From: Caprimulgus europaeus
Lineage: Eukaryota > Chordata > Aves > Caprimulgiformes > Caprimulgidae
Length of the DNA: 64,000 bases
Direction: 5' to 3'
Assembly (NCBI GenBank): GCA_907165065.1
Contig: OU015523.1
Coordinates: 126,060,523-126,124,522, forward strand
This document shows positions 13,301 through 23,501 of this stretch, one piece after another. Both the position numbers and the translations under genes were made by a program. Position 1 is the stretch's first letter; every line of letters starts with the position of its first letter. The notes beneath the pieces were generated by a model. It did no database searches. It saw only the letters and a list, made by a program, of their open reading frames with translations, and had not been told where the DNA came from.

Positions 13301-16300
13301 CATCTCGGCCTCGATCTCCCGCAGCTCCTCGGTGAAGGTCTCGATGGTGACACCGGCCCCGTTGGGCTCGGCCGGCGCCCGGGCCAGCAGCTCCTCGATC
13401 AGCGAGTCCACCGAGGGCAGCGGCTCCCAGCCCGGGGGCTGCGGCCGGGGGGCCGGGGCGGCTGCGGCCCCATTCTGCGCCGGGACCAGCCGGTGGTCCT
13501 GCTCGGGGGGGGACCCCGCGCCATCGCCCTCGCCCTGGGGGCTGCGCCGCACCTTCTTCACCGCCACGTCCCCCTCGGGCTGGCCCGGCTCCCCCGGCCC
13601 GTGCGCCCCGTTCACCAGGGACCCCCCATCCCGCACCTCGGGGCCGGGCCCCCCCACACCGGGCTCACCGCCCCCACCGGGGGGTCCCCCCTGCCCTTCC
13701 CTCGCCCCCTCCTCCGGCAAACCCCGCTTTTTAGTCCGCGGGGTGGGGGGTCCCGGGGGGCGGCCGAGGCAGTCGGGGCCGGGCGGGGGGCCGCCGTCGG
13801 GCGGGGGTGCGGCGCCGCTGGGCTCCTCGCCGTCGTAGGGGGCTGACCAGACGCGGCAGGCCCAGGCGCAGCGGTCGATGCTGAGCCGCGCGTCCCGCAG
13901 GTACTCCAGGTAATTCCTGTCCAGCTCCGCCACCTCCTCCCAGCGCCCGGCGCGGTGGCAGGGGCTGCCGCTCGGGGTGCCGGGGGAGCGCGGCGGCGCC
14001 GGGGCCGCCTCGGGGGCCGCGCTCTGCTGCCGCATGAAGAACGAGAGCCGGGAGGGCGTCGAGGGCTTCGGCACCGTCACCACCGACGAGGCGTCCACGC
14101 TGGGGCTGCCGTGACCTGCAGGTGGCGCGGCGGAGGGGGTCAGCGCGGAGCGGGGGCGGGCGGCAGTGGGGACCCCGGCGCCGTACCCCCGGTCCCGGCG
14201 GGGGACCCCGGTGCCGTACCCCTGGTCCAGGCGGCGTGCTCCTCGTCCCGCTCGGGCGCCGGGGGGCTCTCGGGGCGGCAGCAGCGCGGGACGAGCGACA
14301 GGAACTTGGCGGCCGTTCTCCCATAGATGTCCAGGTCCCGCACCGCCCGCTTCTGGCTCAGCATGACGTGGCTGCAGGGCAGCAGGTACCTGGGGGGCAG
14401 GGGGCTGCGGGTGGGACGGGGACCCCAGCGCCTTCGCCAGCGGGGCAGGAGCGGCGATGGCTGCCCCACAGGCACGGCGGGGGGTGACGCGTCCCGCAGG
14501 ACCCCCCGGGTGTGGGGCAGGGGCGGGGCAGGGCAGCCCCCCGGCGCGGGGCCGGTTACCTGAGCACCAGCTGCAGCATCACGTCCTCGCAGTTGAGGCT
14601 GAGCAGCGTCCGGAACAGGCTCAGGGACACCATGCAGAGCTGGGGACAGCAGGGACAGGGTGAGCGAGAGCCGGCGGGGCAGGCCGTGGGGTGCCGTGGG
14701 GGTACTGAGGGGTGCCGTGGGGGTGCTCTGGGCTGCTGTGGGATGCTATGGGGTGCTGTGGGGGTGCTGAGGGGTGCTATGGGATGCTGTGGGATGCTAT
14801 GGGGTGCTCTGGGGTGCCATGGGGTGCTCTTGGGTGCCCTGGGGTGCCGTGGGGGTGCTATGGGGTGCTGTGGGGGTGCTGAGGGGTGCCGTGGGGTGCT
14901 GTGGGATGCTATGGGGGTGCCGTGGGGTGCTCTGGGATGCTATGGGGTGCGTGGGGGTGCCCCTCTCACCCGGGAGTTGCTGTTGATGCGGCTGAGCAGC
15001 GTGTCCAGGATGGTGGCGCTGTCGTGCCGGTGCAGCAGCACGAAGCGCAGGAAGGTTTTCAGCAGCGCCGTCTCGCTGACGCTGCGCAGGAACAGGTCCA
15101 GGTAGGCTGTGCTGGCGATCATCTCCTCGATGGAGGTCTGGGGGAGGGGGCACCTCTGTGTGGGCCTGGGGCACCCTTCCAGGACCCCTGCCCGCCCCAC
15201 CCGCACGGACAGGGAACCTCACAGAGTCCCAGGCTGGTGGGGTTGGCAGGGAGCTCAGGAGATCATCCAGTCCAACCCCCCTGCCAGAGCAGGTTCCCTA
15301 CACCAGGTTGCACAGGAAAGTGTCCAGGTGGGTTTGAACATCTCCAGAGATGGAGACTCCACACCCTCTCTGGGCAGCCTGGCCCAGGGCTCTGGCACCC
15401 TCACAGGGAAGAAGTTTTTCCTTCAGTTTGTCTGGAACTTCTGGTGTCCCAGTTTGTGCCCATTGCCCCTTGTCCTGTCACTGGGCACCACCCAGAAGAG
15501 CCCGGCCCCATCCATTTGGCCCCCACACTTCAGATATTGACAGACATTGATCAGATCCCCTCTCAGGCTGCTCTTCTCCAGGCTGAGCAGCCCCAGGTCT
15601 CCCAGCCTCTCCTCACACGGGAGATGCTCCAGGCCCCTCAGCATCTCTGTGGCCTCCACTGAACTCTCTCCAGAAGATCCCTGTCCCTCTGGAACTGGGG
15701 AGCCCAGAACTGGACACAACACTGCAGATGTGGCCTCACCAGGGCAGAGCAGAGGGGGAGGAGAACCTCCCTCAACCTGCTGGCCACGTTCTTCTCAATG
15801 CCCCCCAGGAGACCATTGGCTTTTTTGGCTACAAGGGCACATTGTTGGCTCATGGCCAACTGGTCACCCCCCAGCACTCCCAGGTCCTCTCTGCAGGGCT
15901 CCTCTCCAGCAGGTCACCCCCAGCCTGTGCTGGTGCCTGGGGTGATCCCTCCTCAGGAGCAGGACCCCACACTTGCCCTTACTGAACCTCACCAGGTTCC
16001 TCTCCACCCAGCTCTCCAGCCTGTCCAGATCTCCCTGCACATCACCCAACCTCCCTGTGGGGCAGAGCTCCAGGCTGGGAGCACCCCCGCAGCGGGAGCC
16101 CCTCACCTTGTGCAGCGCCGGCCCCATGACCGGGACCAGGAACCCGTTGTGGACATAATCCACCAGCTGCTTCTGCACCAGGGGGTGGGCGACCTGCGGG
16201 GCGACGGGGGTCAGGGCGGTGGCCAGCCCCACGGGGGGCCGGTGGCCACCCCAGCCCTACCTGGATGACGGCGTTGCAGAACTCCAGGGAGTTCATGAAG

Positions 16301-18083
16301 AGGACGAGGGAGGAGACCCCGATCCAGTCCTCGCGGCGCAGGCAGTGCCAGTCGTCCCCCCGCACCTCGATCTTGCGCGGCAGGGAGGAGTACAGGGCGC
16401 TCAGCCCGGTGGCCAGGACCTGTGGGGACAGGGACTCAGCTGCCCCCGAGCCACCAGCCCCCCCAGGACACTGCCACTCACCAGGACACCACTGCACGGG
16501 GACAGCCAGCGCGGTGCCGAGCCCACCCGGGATGTCCCATCCAGTGCAGCAGCTGGTACAGACCCACCAGCAGCCCTGTCACCAACCCTGTCACCAACCC
16601 TGTCGCCAGCTCTGCCACCAGCTCTGCCACCAACCCTGTCACCAAACCTGCCACCAATCCTGTCACCAGCCCGGCCAACCCTGCCACCAGCCCTGTCACC
16701 AGCCCTGCCACCAACCCAGCCAACCCAGCCACCAGCCCTGTCACCAACCCTGCCACCAACCCAGCCAACCCTGCCACCAGCCCTGTCACCAGCTCTGCCA
16801 CCAACCCTGCCACCAGCTCTGCCACCAGCTCTGCCACCAGCCCTGCCACCAACCCTGCCACCAGCCCTGCCACCAGCCCTGTCACCAGCCCTGCCACCAG
16901 CTCTGCCACCAGCCCTGTCACCAGCCCTGTCACCAGCCCTGCTGGAGGCTCTGGGTCTCCAGCTGCTGGCCCCACCATCCTCCTCCAAGCACCACATGGA
17001 AACCTCCACCCCAGTTCGCAGCTGGGGAGCTTTGCTGGGCCCTACGTCCCCCACTGTCCCCAGGACACGGTCCCCTTGTCCCCAGCCCACCTCCAAGCCC
17101 TCCAATCCCACCGCTCCTCCCTCCAAGGCCACTGTGGCTCCCACCACAGCAGCCAAGCCCAGCCCCGCGCCAGCAGCGAAGCTCTGGAGGGGAGCAGCCG
17201 TGTCCCAGTGCCAGCACGAGGAGGGGGCCGTGGCCCGGGGCCACCCCGCGCCGTACCGGGCAGAAGTAGGAGTTGTCGGTGATGGACTTGGCCACGGCGT
17301 GGTTGCTGGCGGACATGGCCATGATGAGCAGCAGCGCGTCGCGGGCCTGCTGCCCCAGGACGCCCTCGTGGTGGATGAAGGGGATGAGGAGGGAGAAGAT
17401 GATGAGGTTGGCGGGGCCCTGGTCGGCGTGGCTGTGGAAGAAGAGCTCCAGGACGGAGGGCTCCTTGGCCACGGAGACGCAGAGCTGGTTGAGCAGCAGG
17501 ACCAGGCTGTTCTCCAGCGCGGCGGAGCGGGGCTCGGCGCAGAGGCCCAGCAGCCGCAGCAGCGGGGTCAGCACCGCCTTGTGCCGCAGCAGGGGCTGCC
17601 GGGCCTGGCTGATGAGCATCTCGTAGAGCTTCAGCTGCTCCACCTTCCTCTCCTCGGGGAAGTCCCCCTGCAGGTGCCAGCCCAGCAGCCGCTCCAGCAG
17701 GTTCTCCGCGGCCACGAACTCCAGGATGGGCCCCGGGGCCGCGTCCCCGCGCGGCCGGTCCTCGGCCAGCAGGTTCAGCATCTGGTAGGTGTTGTTGCGG
17801 ACGGCGCTGAGGTCGTCGGGGGCCGCTCTGCAGCCGCGGCGCTCCAGGATGCGCAGGACCTGGGGCGGGGGCAACACGGGGGCGCTGGTGCTGAGCGCCG
17901 GGCTGGGGGAGGGGCCCCGCTGCCGGCCCCTCCGCCCCGGCTCACCTGGGACCAGTGGTTCTTGAAGACCATGAGGCAGGTCTCGGGGTCGGCGGTGATG
18001 GGGCTCTGCAGGCTGGCGCCGCGGGGGGCTCGCTGCCCGCCCGCCCGCGGGTGCAGCTTGCTCAGCCAGCTCATCCTCTCCAT
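10350..18083 (-). CDS. FHIP1B: FHF complex subunit HOOK-interacting protein 1B (FAM160A2)
   Basis: FHIP1B joins Hook proteins and FTS/AKTIP in the FHF complex, which links endosomal cargo to dynein-dynactin. Eleven coding exons were phased: 17946-18083, 17257-17859, 16261-16419, 16107-16193, 14970-15137, 14560-14639, 14220-14389, 13093-14115, 12824-13002, 12049-12211, 10350-10651. They sum to 3,072 nt, about 1,023 aa against 972 in human. The ATG at 18083 starts [10 protein letters not shown], close to the human start. Family landmarks include [85 protein letters not shown] and the C-terminal [20 protein letters not shown]. The 13093-14115 exon is a long Pro/Gly/Glu-rich, poorly conserved insert. 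Introns carry minisatellites and one long CR1. The gene is head to head with CNGA4, as in human. Confidence 0.95.
10680..11685. repeat. Large 12-bp minisatellite in the last FHIP1B intron
   Basis: About 83 copies of a 12-bp unit with consensus GGCACCCAGCAC (variants CGGCAC, AACACA, CATGGC). Because 12 is a multiple of 3, long open frames run through it in most frames (repeats of four residues such as GTQH on the plus strand or GAVL on the minus strand). It lies wholly between splice sites 10652 and 12048. Confidence 0.9.
11690..12000. repeat. C-rich repeat, longer period, in the same FHIP1B intron
   Basis: Imperfect repeats built from CCCCCAGCCCCTCACACACC and CCATCCAGCCCCCAGTCCCT with a period of roughly 55-65 bp. 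It follows the 12-bp array and ends before the exon at 12049. Confidence 0.7.
12296..12770. repeat. GGGAT pentamer array and degenerate extension in FHIP1B intron
   Basis: A perfect run of about 18-19 GGGAT units at 12298-12390 decays into interrupted GAGGGACAGGATGAGGGATG-type text up to about 12770. The whole block lies in the intron between exons 12049-12211 and 12824-13002. Confidence 0.9.
14690..14965. repeat. 10-bp minisatellite in FHIP1B intron
   Basis: Imperfect copies of GGGGTGCTGT, with GGGATGCTAT and GGGGTGCCAT variants, fill the intron between exons 14560-14639 and 14970-15137 almost to the splice sites. Confidence 0.85.
15215..16080 (-). mobile_element. Long CR1 LINE fragment (pol C-terminus plus 3' UTR) in FHIP1B intron
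   Basis: This is the longest CR1 copy in the window, about 870 bp and nearly continuous. It is reverse in the plus reading and therefore sense to FHIP1B. Minus-strand frames retain reverse-transcriptase C-terminal remnants such as [20 protein letters not shown] and [15 protein letters not shown] text, broken by stops. It lies between exons 14970-15137 and 16107-16193. Confidence 0.9.
16555..16945. repeat. 12-bp minisatellite in FHIP1B intron
   Basis: About 32 copies of CCCTGCCACCAG with CCCTGTCACCAA and CTCTGCCACCAG variants. It lies between exons 16261-16419 and 17257-17859. The 12-bp period again keeps several frames open. Confidence 0.9.
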
Positions 18084-18254
18084 GGGCAGAGCACGGGGCG
18101 GTCAGCGGCTCCGGGGGGGCGGGACAACGGGGACGGCGGGAGCCTGGTGTCGCCACAGGGGTGCAGGGACACGGGTGGGACGGGGGGACCCTCTCTCCAT
18201 GCTGCTGCGGGGAGGGAGAGTGGCGGCTCAGGGGCCGTGCGGCACCGGGATCAT

Positions 18255-18395
18255 TTCATGGAACCCCAGACTGGTTTGGGTGGGAAGGGACCTCAAAGCT
18301 CCTCCAGTCCCAGCCCCCTGCCAGCAGCAGGGACACCTTCCACTAGACCAGGCTGCTCAAAGCCTCATCCAACCTGGCCTTTCAATCCCCCTCAA
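18255..18395 (-). mobile_element. CR1 LINE 3'-end fragment, reverse
   Basis: The plus strand reads TGGTTTGGGTGGGAAGGGAC, then CCAGCAGCAGGGACACCTTC and CACTAGACCAGGCTGCTCAA. It is the same subfamily as the copies at 38885 and 41325. Confidence 0.8.
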
Positions 18396-18589
18396 CACCC
18401 CCATCCCCACCCCAGGCCCCCCCACGGGCCCTGCCCCACAGCAATGGGGCTGGTGAACACACCAGCCCTGTCCTGCCTGTCCCCGTGGGGGGGTCCCAGA
18501 GCCAGAGCCCCCAGCACTAAGGGACACAGTGGCTCGGCCACAGCCAACGGCACCGCATGGCAGGTCACCGCCGGAGCCAGGGTGGCACA

Positions 18590-18740
18590 GAACCAGGATG
18601 GCACGCAGCCAGGGTGGCACTGAACCAGGGTGGCACAGAACCAGGGTGGCACAGAACCAGGGTGGCACAGGACAAGGGTGGCACAGAACCAGGGTGGCAC
18701 AGAACCAGGGTGGCATGCAGCCAGGAGGGCACGCAGCCGG
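18590..18740. repeat. 16-bp minisatellite upstream of FHIP1B coding start
   Basis: About nine copies of AGGGTGGCACAGAACC with small changes. It lies in the putative 5' intron of FHIP1B. Confidence 0.85.
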
Positions 18741-19209
18741 CACCGCCACGCAGCCACGAGCGGGACGGGGAGCGGCACAGCCGGGCCGTGGGGAGCACGT
18801 GGAGGCAAAGCCGGTGCCGACCCCGTCCCGCAGCCCCACCCGGGCACAGATCCCAGCTCCGTCCCCACGGGGCGGTGGGACGGGACGGGTCAGAGCAGCC
18901 ACGTGTCCCACCACGGCGATGGGGTCACAGCGGCACACGGCACCGCCAGCCCCGCGAGGCCACGGCCACGGGAGGGACCAGACACCGGGGCCGAGCCGCG
19001 GCCCCACGGCTGAGCCGGGCCCGGCAGAAGGACGCAGCACCGGAGCGCCGGGCTGGCGGGAGCCGGGCTGAGGAAGAGGAAGGGCGAGCGGCCGGGCCGG
19101 CGCAGCCGGAGGGCTCTGGCTGCCGGCTCCGCCTCCACGCCCAGCAACGCACTTTGAACCCGGGGCCAGCCCAGTCTGGGGCTGTGGGGAGCGCCCGGCA
19201 CCCGCGCCC

Positions 19210-19560
19210 AGCCGGGACAGCGGGGACAAGTGGGACAGCGGGGACGGCAGGGACAGTGGGGACAGCAGGGACAGCGGGGACAAGTGGGACAGCAGGGACA
19301 GCGGGGACAGTGGGGACAGCGGGGACAAGTGGGACAGCGGGGAGAGTGGGGACAGCAGGGACAAGTGGGACAGCGGGGACAGTGGGGACAGCAGGGACAG
19401 TGGGGACAGCAGGGACAAGTGAGACAGCAGGGACAGTGGGGACATCAGGGACAGTGGGGACAGCAGGAACAGCGGGGAGAATGGGGACAGCAGGGACAGT
19501 GGGGACGGCAGGGACAGTGGGGACAGCAGGGACAGTGGGGACAGCAGGGACAGCCGCCTG
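19210..19560. repeat. 9-bp minisatellite (GGGACAGYR)
   Basis: About 38 copies of GGGACAGCG, GGGACAGTG and GGGACAGCA. Frames through it read as three-residue repeats (AGT on the plus strand). No gene overlaps it. Confidence 0.9.
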
Positions 19561-21960
19561 CCTCCACGCCTGGCAGGACAGATGACCCGGCAGCAGCCAG
19601 CCTGGGGGGCACAGGACCCCCCCAAAACAGCAGCAGGACCCCTGCAGCCACCCACGGGCAGGGCGGGAGGGAGGTGACCCCACAGCTGCTGCCTGGGGGT
19701 CCGGGCTCAGCACCTTCCCCTGACCACAGTGACAGCTCAGACCCTGCCACTGGCTCTGCCACCACCACGACAGTGACACGGGGCTGTCCCTGTCCCTTGG
19801 GGCTGGGATCCCCCGTCCCCACTGGTAGTTCTGTGGTGGGGACAGGGCCTCATGTACCGGCACCGGCACCGACACCAGCACCTTCCCTGGCCCACCCGGC
19901 TCCATCCCACTCCAGTCCCGGCACAGACACAGGCAAGGACCTGGGGACAGCCAGCTGCCACCAAAACCAAAGCCCGTGGTGGGACACACAACTGGGCTGG
20001 GGCAGCAGCTCCTACAGCAAAGTCCTCGGTGTCACAGCATGAGCTCGCCCAGCACAAGGACCGACCGGCCGCACAGCACGAGGTGACACCGTGGGCAGCA
20101 CCGATGGGGCTGCCAGAGCCACCGACACCGCGGGGACGGGGACATTGGCACCATCGGCCTTTAAAGAGGTGCAGGGAGCCGGGCCGGGCCGGGCGGCTGC
20201 GGCAGCACCCGCGGCACACCCACAGCCCCCGCGGCGCAGCGGCGCCGGGGAGCCGCCGGGATATTTATAGACCCCAACCCACTCGGGCCCAGCGCGGCGT
20301 GGGGACGCTGACGGGGTCCCTGGGGCGGGGGGAGGCCCCGGAGAAGCTGCTGCAGCCCCAGAGCGCCCGTGCCAGGACTCACCAAACCCCTCCTGGGCAG
20401 AGTGACAGCGCGGAGAGCCGGCACCGGCAGCCCCCGCACCGGCAGCCCCCGCTGCCCAGAAATAACCTCCCCGGCAGCACGTGCCGCAGGGACAGCAGGA
20501 GCGTGCCGGGGCGGGGGGACAGGCACAGAGCCCCCCCTGGGGACGGCAGCCTGGCACAGGGACACGGCTGGGAGCAGCTGTGCCGGGATGGGGCACGGCT
20601 CTGGGACACAGCCCCCGTGCCGGGACACAGCCCCCGTGCTGGGACACAGCCCCCTGACAGGACACAGCCCCCGTGCCCTGCCCCACACAGCCCCCTCTGC
20701 CCTGCCCCACACAGCCCCTCTGCCCTGCCCCACACAGCCCCCTCTGCCCTGCCCCACACAGCCCCTCTGCCCTGCCCCACACAGCCCCTCTGCCCTGCCC
20801 CACACAGCCCCACGGCACCGTGACCCACCACGGCCCCGTGGCACGGGAGCTCCGGTGGTGGGACGGAAACGGAAGCGGCCGTGCAAGAAAACCCAAACCC
20901 CTTTCCACAAGGGACGGTGACGGTGGCAGGGCCGGAGCAGGGGCAGCCAAAAGCTACCGCGGGCACAGCCGGGCCCTGGCACCTTCCCAGAGCACAGGAA
21001 CCAGGGGGACGGAGCCCCCCGGGCAGCCGAGCGCGGCGGTGCCGGCAGCAGCCGCAGGCTCCTCCCGCGGTTCAGGCACCCGTGGCACGCCCGGTGTCCC
21101 GTTCCAGCGCGGCCTGGCTGCGGCTGGGTGCTAAAGTTAGACCTCGCTGGGGGCCGGCGCCGGGGCCAGCCCAGCAGCCGGGACCACCGCGGCTCGTGGC
21201 CCCGCGCCGGGCTGTGGCCGGGCTGCTCGGCACCGTGTCACCGTGTGAGCCCCTCGCCGGGGCTGGCGAAGTGGGACGGGGTCGAGCCAGGGCAAAGGGC
21301 TCACCGAGGTGAGGCAAAGGCCACGGTACACCGGGGGACAGCCACGGCCACGCAGACGGTGGGAGGGCCGGTGGGGACCCCTCAGCCACGCGCGGGACAC
21401 TGGCTGCTGCCACACGACCGCCCCGAGAGCTGGGATATCCCGGCTCCAACCTGCCACCGGCTCCTTCCTCGCCCCGGTGTCAGCTCCTGACCCCGGCAGC
21501 TCCCACCGCACGTGGAGGGGACCCGGCCAGCAGGCAGGAGCCACCGGGACACGGCACGGTGCCACCGAGCCCACCCGTGCACCGGGAGCGTGACCTCTGC
21601 CCCCAGCACGATCCCGGGGCAGTCTGCAGGGAGGGGTCCCGGTGGGTGGGTGTCCGGTGAGGGGTCCCGGTGGGTGTCCGGGGACACGGGAAGGCAGCCC
21701 GGGATGCCACCACGGCCACAGCTGGGGTACCGGGGACACGGCCACCCCCCCTCGACCCCAGACCCACACACCGGGGCTGAGCAGAGCGCCAAGGGGCCGG
21801 TCACCGGGGGGGTCACCAGGCACAGAGCCCGGCAGCCCCCGACCCCCCGGGACGGGACAAGGCCGGGGGGGGTCAGCCGTTGTAGGGGGGCCTTTCGGTC
21901 CCCCCTGTCCCCGGTGGGCACCGGCCCCTCCCCGCCCCCGATACCCCCCTCCCGCTGACC
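19561..21960. other. GC-rich non-coding sequence, probable FHIP1B 5' intron
   Basis: About 2.4 kb between the 9-bp repeat and the CpG island. It is rich in CpG and CCGG-type text, with a short CACACAGCCCC repeat at 20620-20820. A TATA-like CTATAAATAT occurs on the minus strand near 20264-20273 but no transcript can be assigned to it. No coding exon was recognised. It is read as 5' intron of FHIP1B because a non-coding exon candidate lies beyond it. Confidence 0.45.
20620..20820. repeat. C-rich tandem repeat, about 23-bp unit
   Basis: Around eight copies of CCCTCTGCCCTGCCCCACAC plus AGC, with two or three shortened units at the left end. It lies in the non-coding region upstream of FHIP1B. 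Confidence 0.8.
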
Positions 21961-22560
21961 GGCCCCCCCACCCCGAGCCGCCTACCTGGGGTCAAGGCCG
22001 CGGCGGGTCCCGAACCGTCAGCGCCGAACCTGGAGACAGAGAGGAGGCGTCGGCCCGGGCCTGGACACCCCGGGACCCCCCGCCCCGGGACCCCCCCCCA
22101 GCCGGACCTCCCGCACAGCCCAGGCCCTGCCCGGCGCCTACCACCCTCCGTCAGCACTGGGACAGGGCCCCGCGGGGACACGGCCCGCCCCGATCTCCGA
22201 ACGGGGACAGCGGGGCCGGGCCAAGGGCAGGCGGCGGCCCCAGGCGCCCAGTTACCGAGCGGCAGCACCGCCCAGCGCGGGCCGAACCCCACAGCAGCCG
22301 CGTCCCCGCGTCCCCGTGCCCGGGTGTCCGGGTCAACCCACCCGCCCCGCTCGGCCCGGCCCCGCGCGGCCCCGCCGCTCACCGGCCGCCCCCGCCGCGG
22401 GCCCCGCGCGGCCGCCGCCATCTTCCCGCCGCCGCCCGACGCACCGGCCGCGCAGGCCACGCCCACGTCCACGCCCTGCACCCCGGGGATGGGCGGGGCC
22501 TCGCGGTTCGGAGCGCTGATTGGTTGAGCCGCGTGAGGGGCGGGGCCTGGGGGCGGGGGC
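21960..22560. promoter_or_regulatory. FHIP1B: CpG-island promoter between FHIP1B and CNGA4, with a YY1-type site
   Basis: A dense CpG block holds GCCGCCATCTT (about 22414-22424), which on the minus strand is AAGATGGCGGC, a YY1-type initiator-proximal element. A minus-strand donor (GGCCG|GTGAGC) at 22382 ends a likely first exon starting around 22430-22500. The ATG inside the YY1 motif would open a 16-codon upstream frame that stops inside the next candidate exon (21986-22029). Promoter direction toward FHIP1B is inferred; CNGA4 starts about 1 kb away on the other strand. Confidence 0.6.
21986..22029 (-). other. FHIP1B: Candidate non-coding 5' exon of FHIP1B
   Basis: On the minus strand a strong acceptor (TCTGTCTCCAG) precedes a 44-nt segment that ends at CCCCAG|GTAGGC, a consensus donor. 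The segment begins GTTCGGCGCTGACGG. It has no long frame. Its assignment to FHIP1B rests on orientation and position only. Confidence 0.45.
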
Positions 22561-22599
22561 TGAGGTACCGTGAGGATGGACAGGGGTGGGATCGGCCGC

Positions 22600-22880
22600 G
22601 CGGGAAACGGGCACCCCCCGAACGGGCACCCCCCCGAACGGGCATCCCCCAAGCAGGCGCCCCCCAAAAAGGGCACCCCCCGAACGGGCATCCCCCAAAA
22701 TGGGCACCCATGTACCGGGCACCCCCCAAACAGGACACTCCCCTCACCGAGCACCCCCAAACGGGCACCACCTCGCAGGGTAACCCCCCCACCGGGTACC
22801 CCCCCACAGAGCACCCCCCCCAAACGGGCACCCCTGTACTGGGCATCCCTGTACCAGACACCCCCCCACACCAGTCACCC
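22600..22880. repeat. C-rich minisatellite, about 15-16-bp unit
   Basis: Imperfect copies of GAACGGGCACCCCCC and CACCGGGTACCCCCC follow the CpG island. Frames through it are by-products of the repeat. Confidence 0.8.
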
Positions 22881-23500
22881 CCTAAATGTGCATCCCCCGC
22901 ACCGGGTACCCTGCACCGGGTGCCTTTCCACACCGGGCACCGTCACTGCCCCACAGCACCTGGCACCGGCAACCGGACTGCACGTAGCACTGTGACCCCT
23001 CTGTGCCTGCCCGCACCGGGCAACCCGTTGTGCCGCACACCAGGGACACTGGCACCGGGCCGGGGCACATCCCCGGCACCCCGCACGGTGCCCCAACCCC
23101 GCTCCCACCTTCCCTGGTGCCGCCCCGCTCTGACGCCTGCACGGCACCGGAGCCAGAGCCCCACCGGAGCACCGACCCCAGCACTGGTGTGGAGGGGCCA
23201 CACGTGCCCCCACCCGCCAGCACCCACGCTGGGCCCGGAGGCTTCCACTCCACCCGTGGCACGGCCCCGACACACCCGGGCGATGGCTCTGCCGCCCCGG
23301 CACGGCGCAGCCCCGGTGTCCCGGTGGGCCGGTGAGCGCCCCGGGCGGGCCCCGCGTTGCCAAGACGCGCCCGGCGCTGGCAGAGCCACGTGGGTGGGTC
23401 CCGCCGAGGGACCGCGCTCGGTGCTACGGCTGGGCACGGGCTGCAGCACCCACCGGGTACCGGGGCCGGTGCAGGACCCTCACCGGTGCCCGGAGGGCAG
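22881..23500. other. GC-rich sequence upstream of CNGA4
   Basis: About 600 bp rich in CACCGG text. It presumably holds the CNGA4 promoter and 5' UTR, but no TATA box, exon or other element could be assigned with confidence. Confidence 0.4.
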
Positions 23501-23501
23501 G

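Noticed and set aside
11852..14098. 748-residue continuous minus-strand frame
   Set aside because: It is read-through of real FHIP1B exons (13093-14115, 12824-13002, 12049-12211) and the introns between them; splice sites and human alignment break it up.
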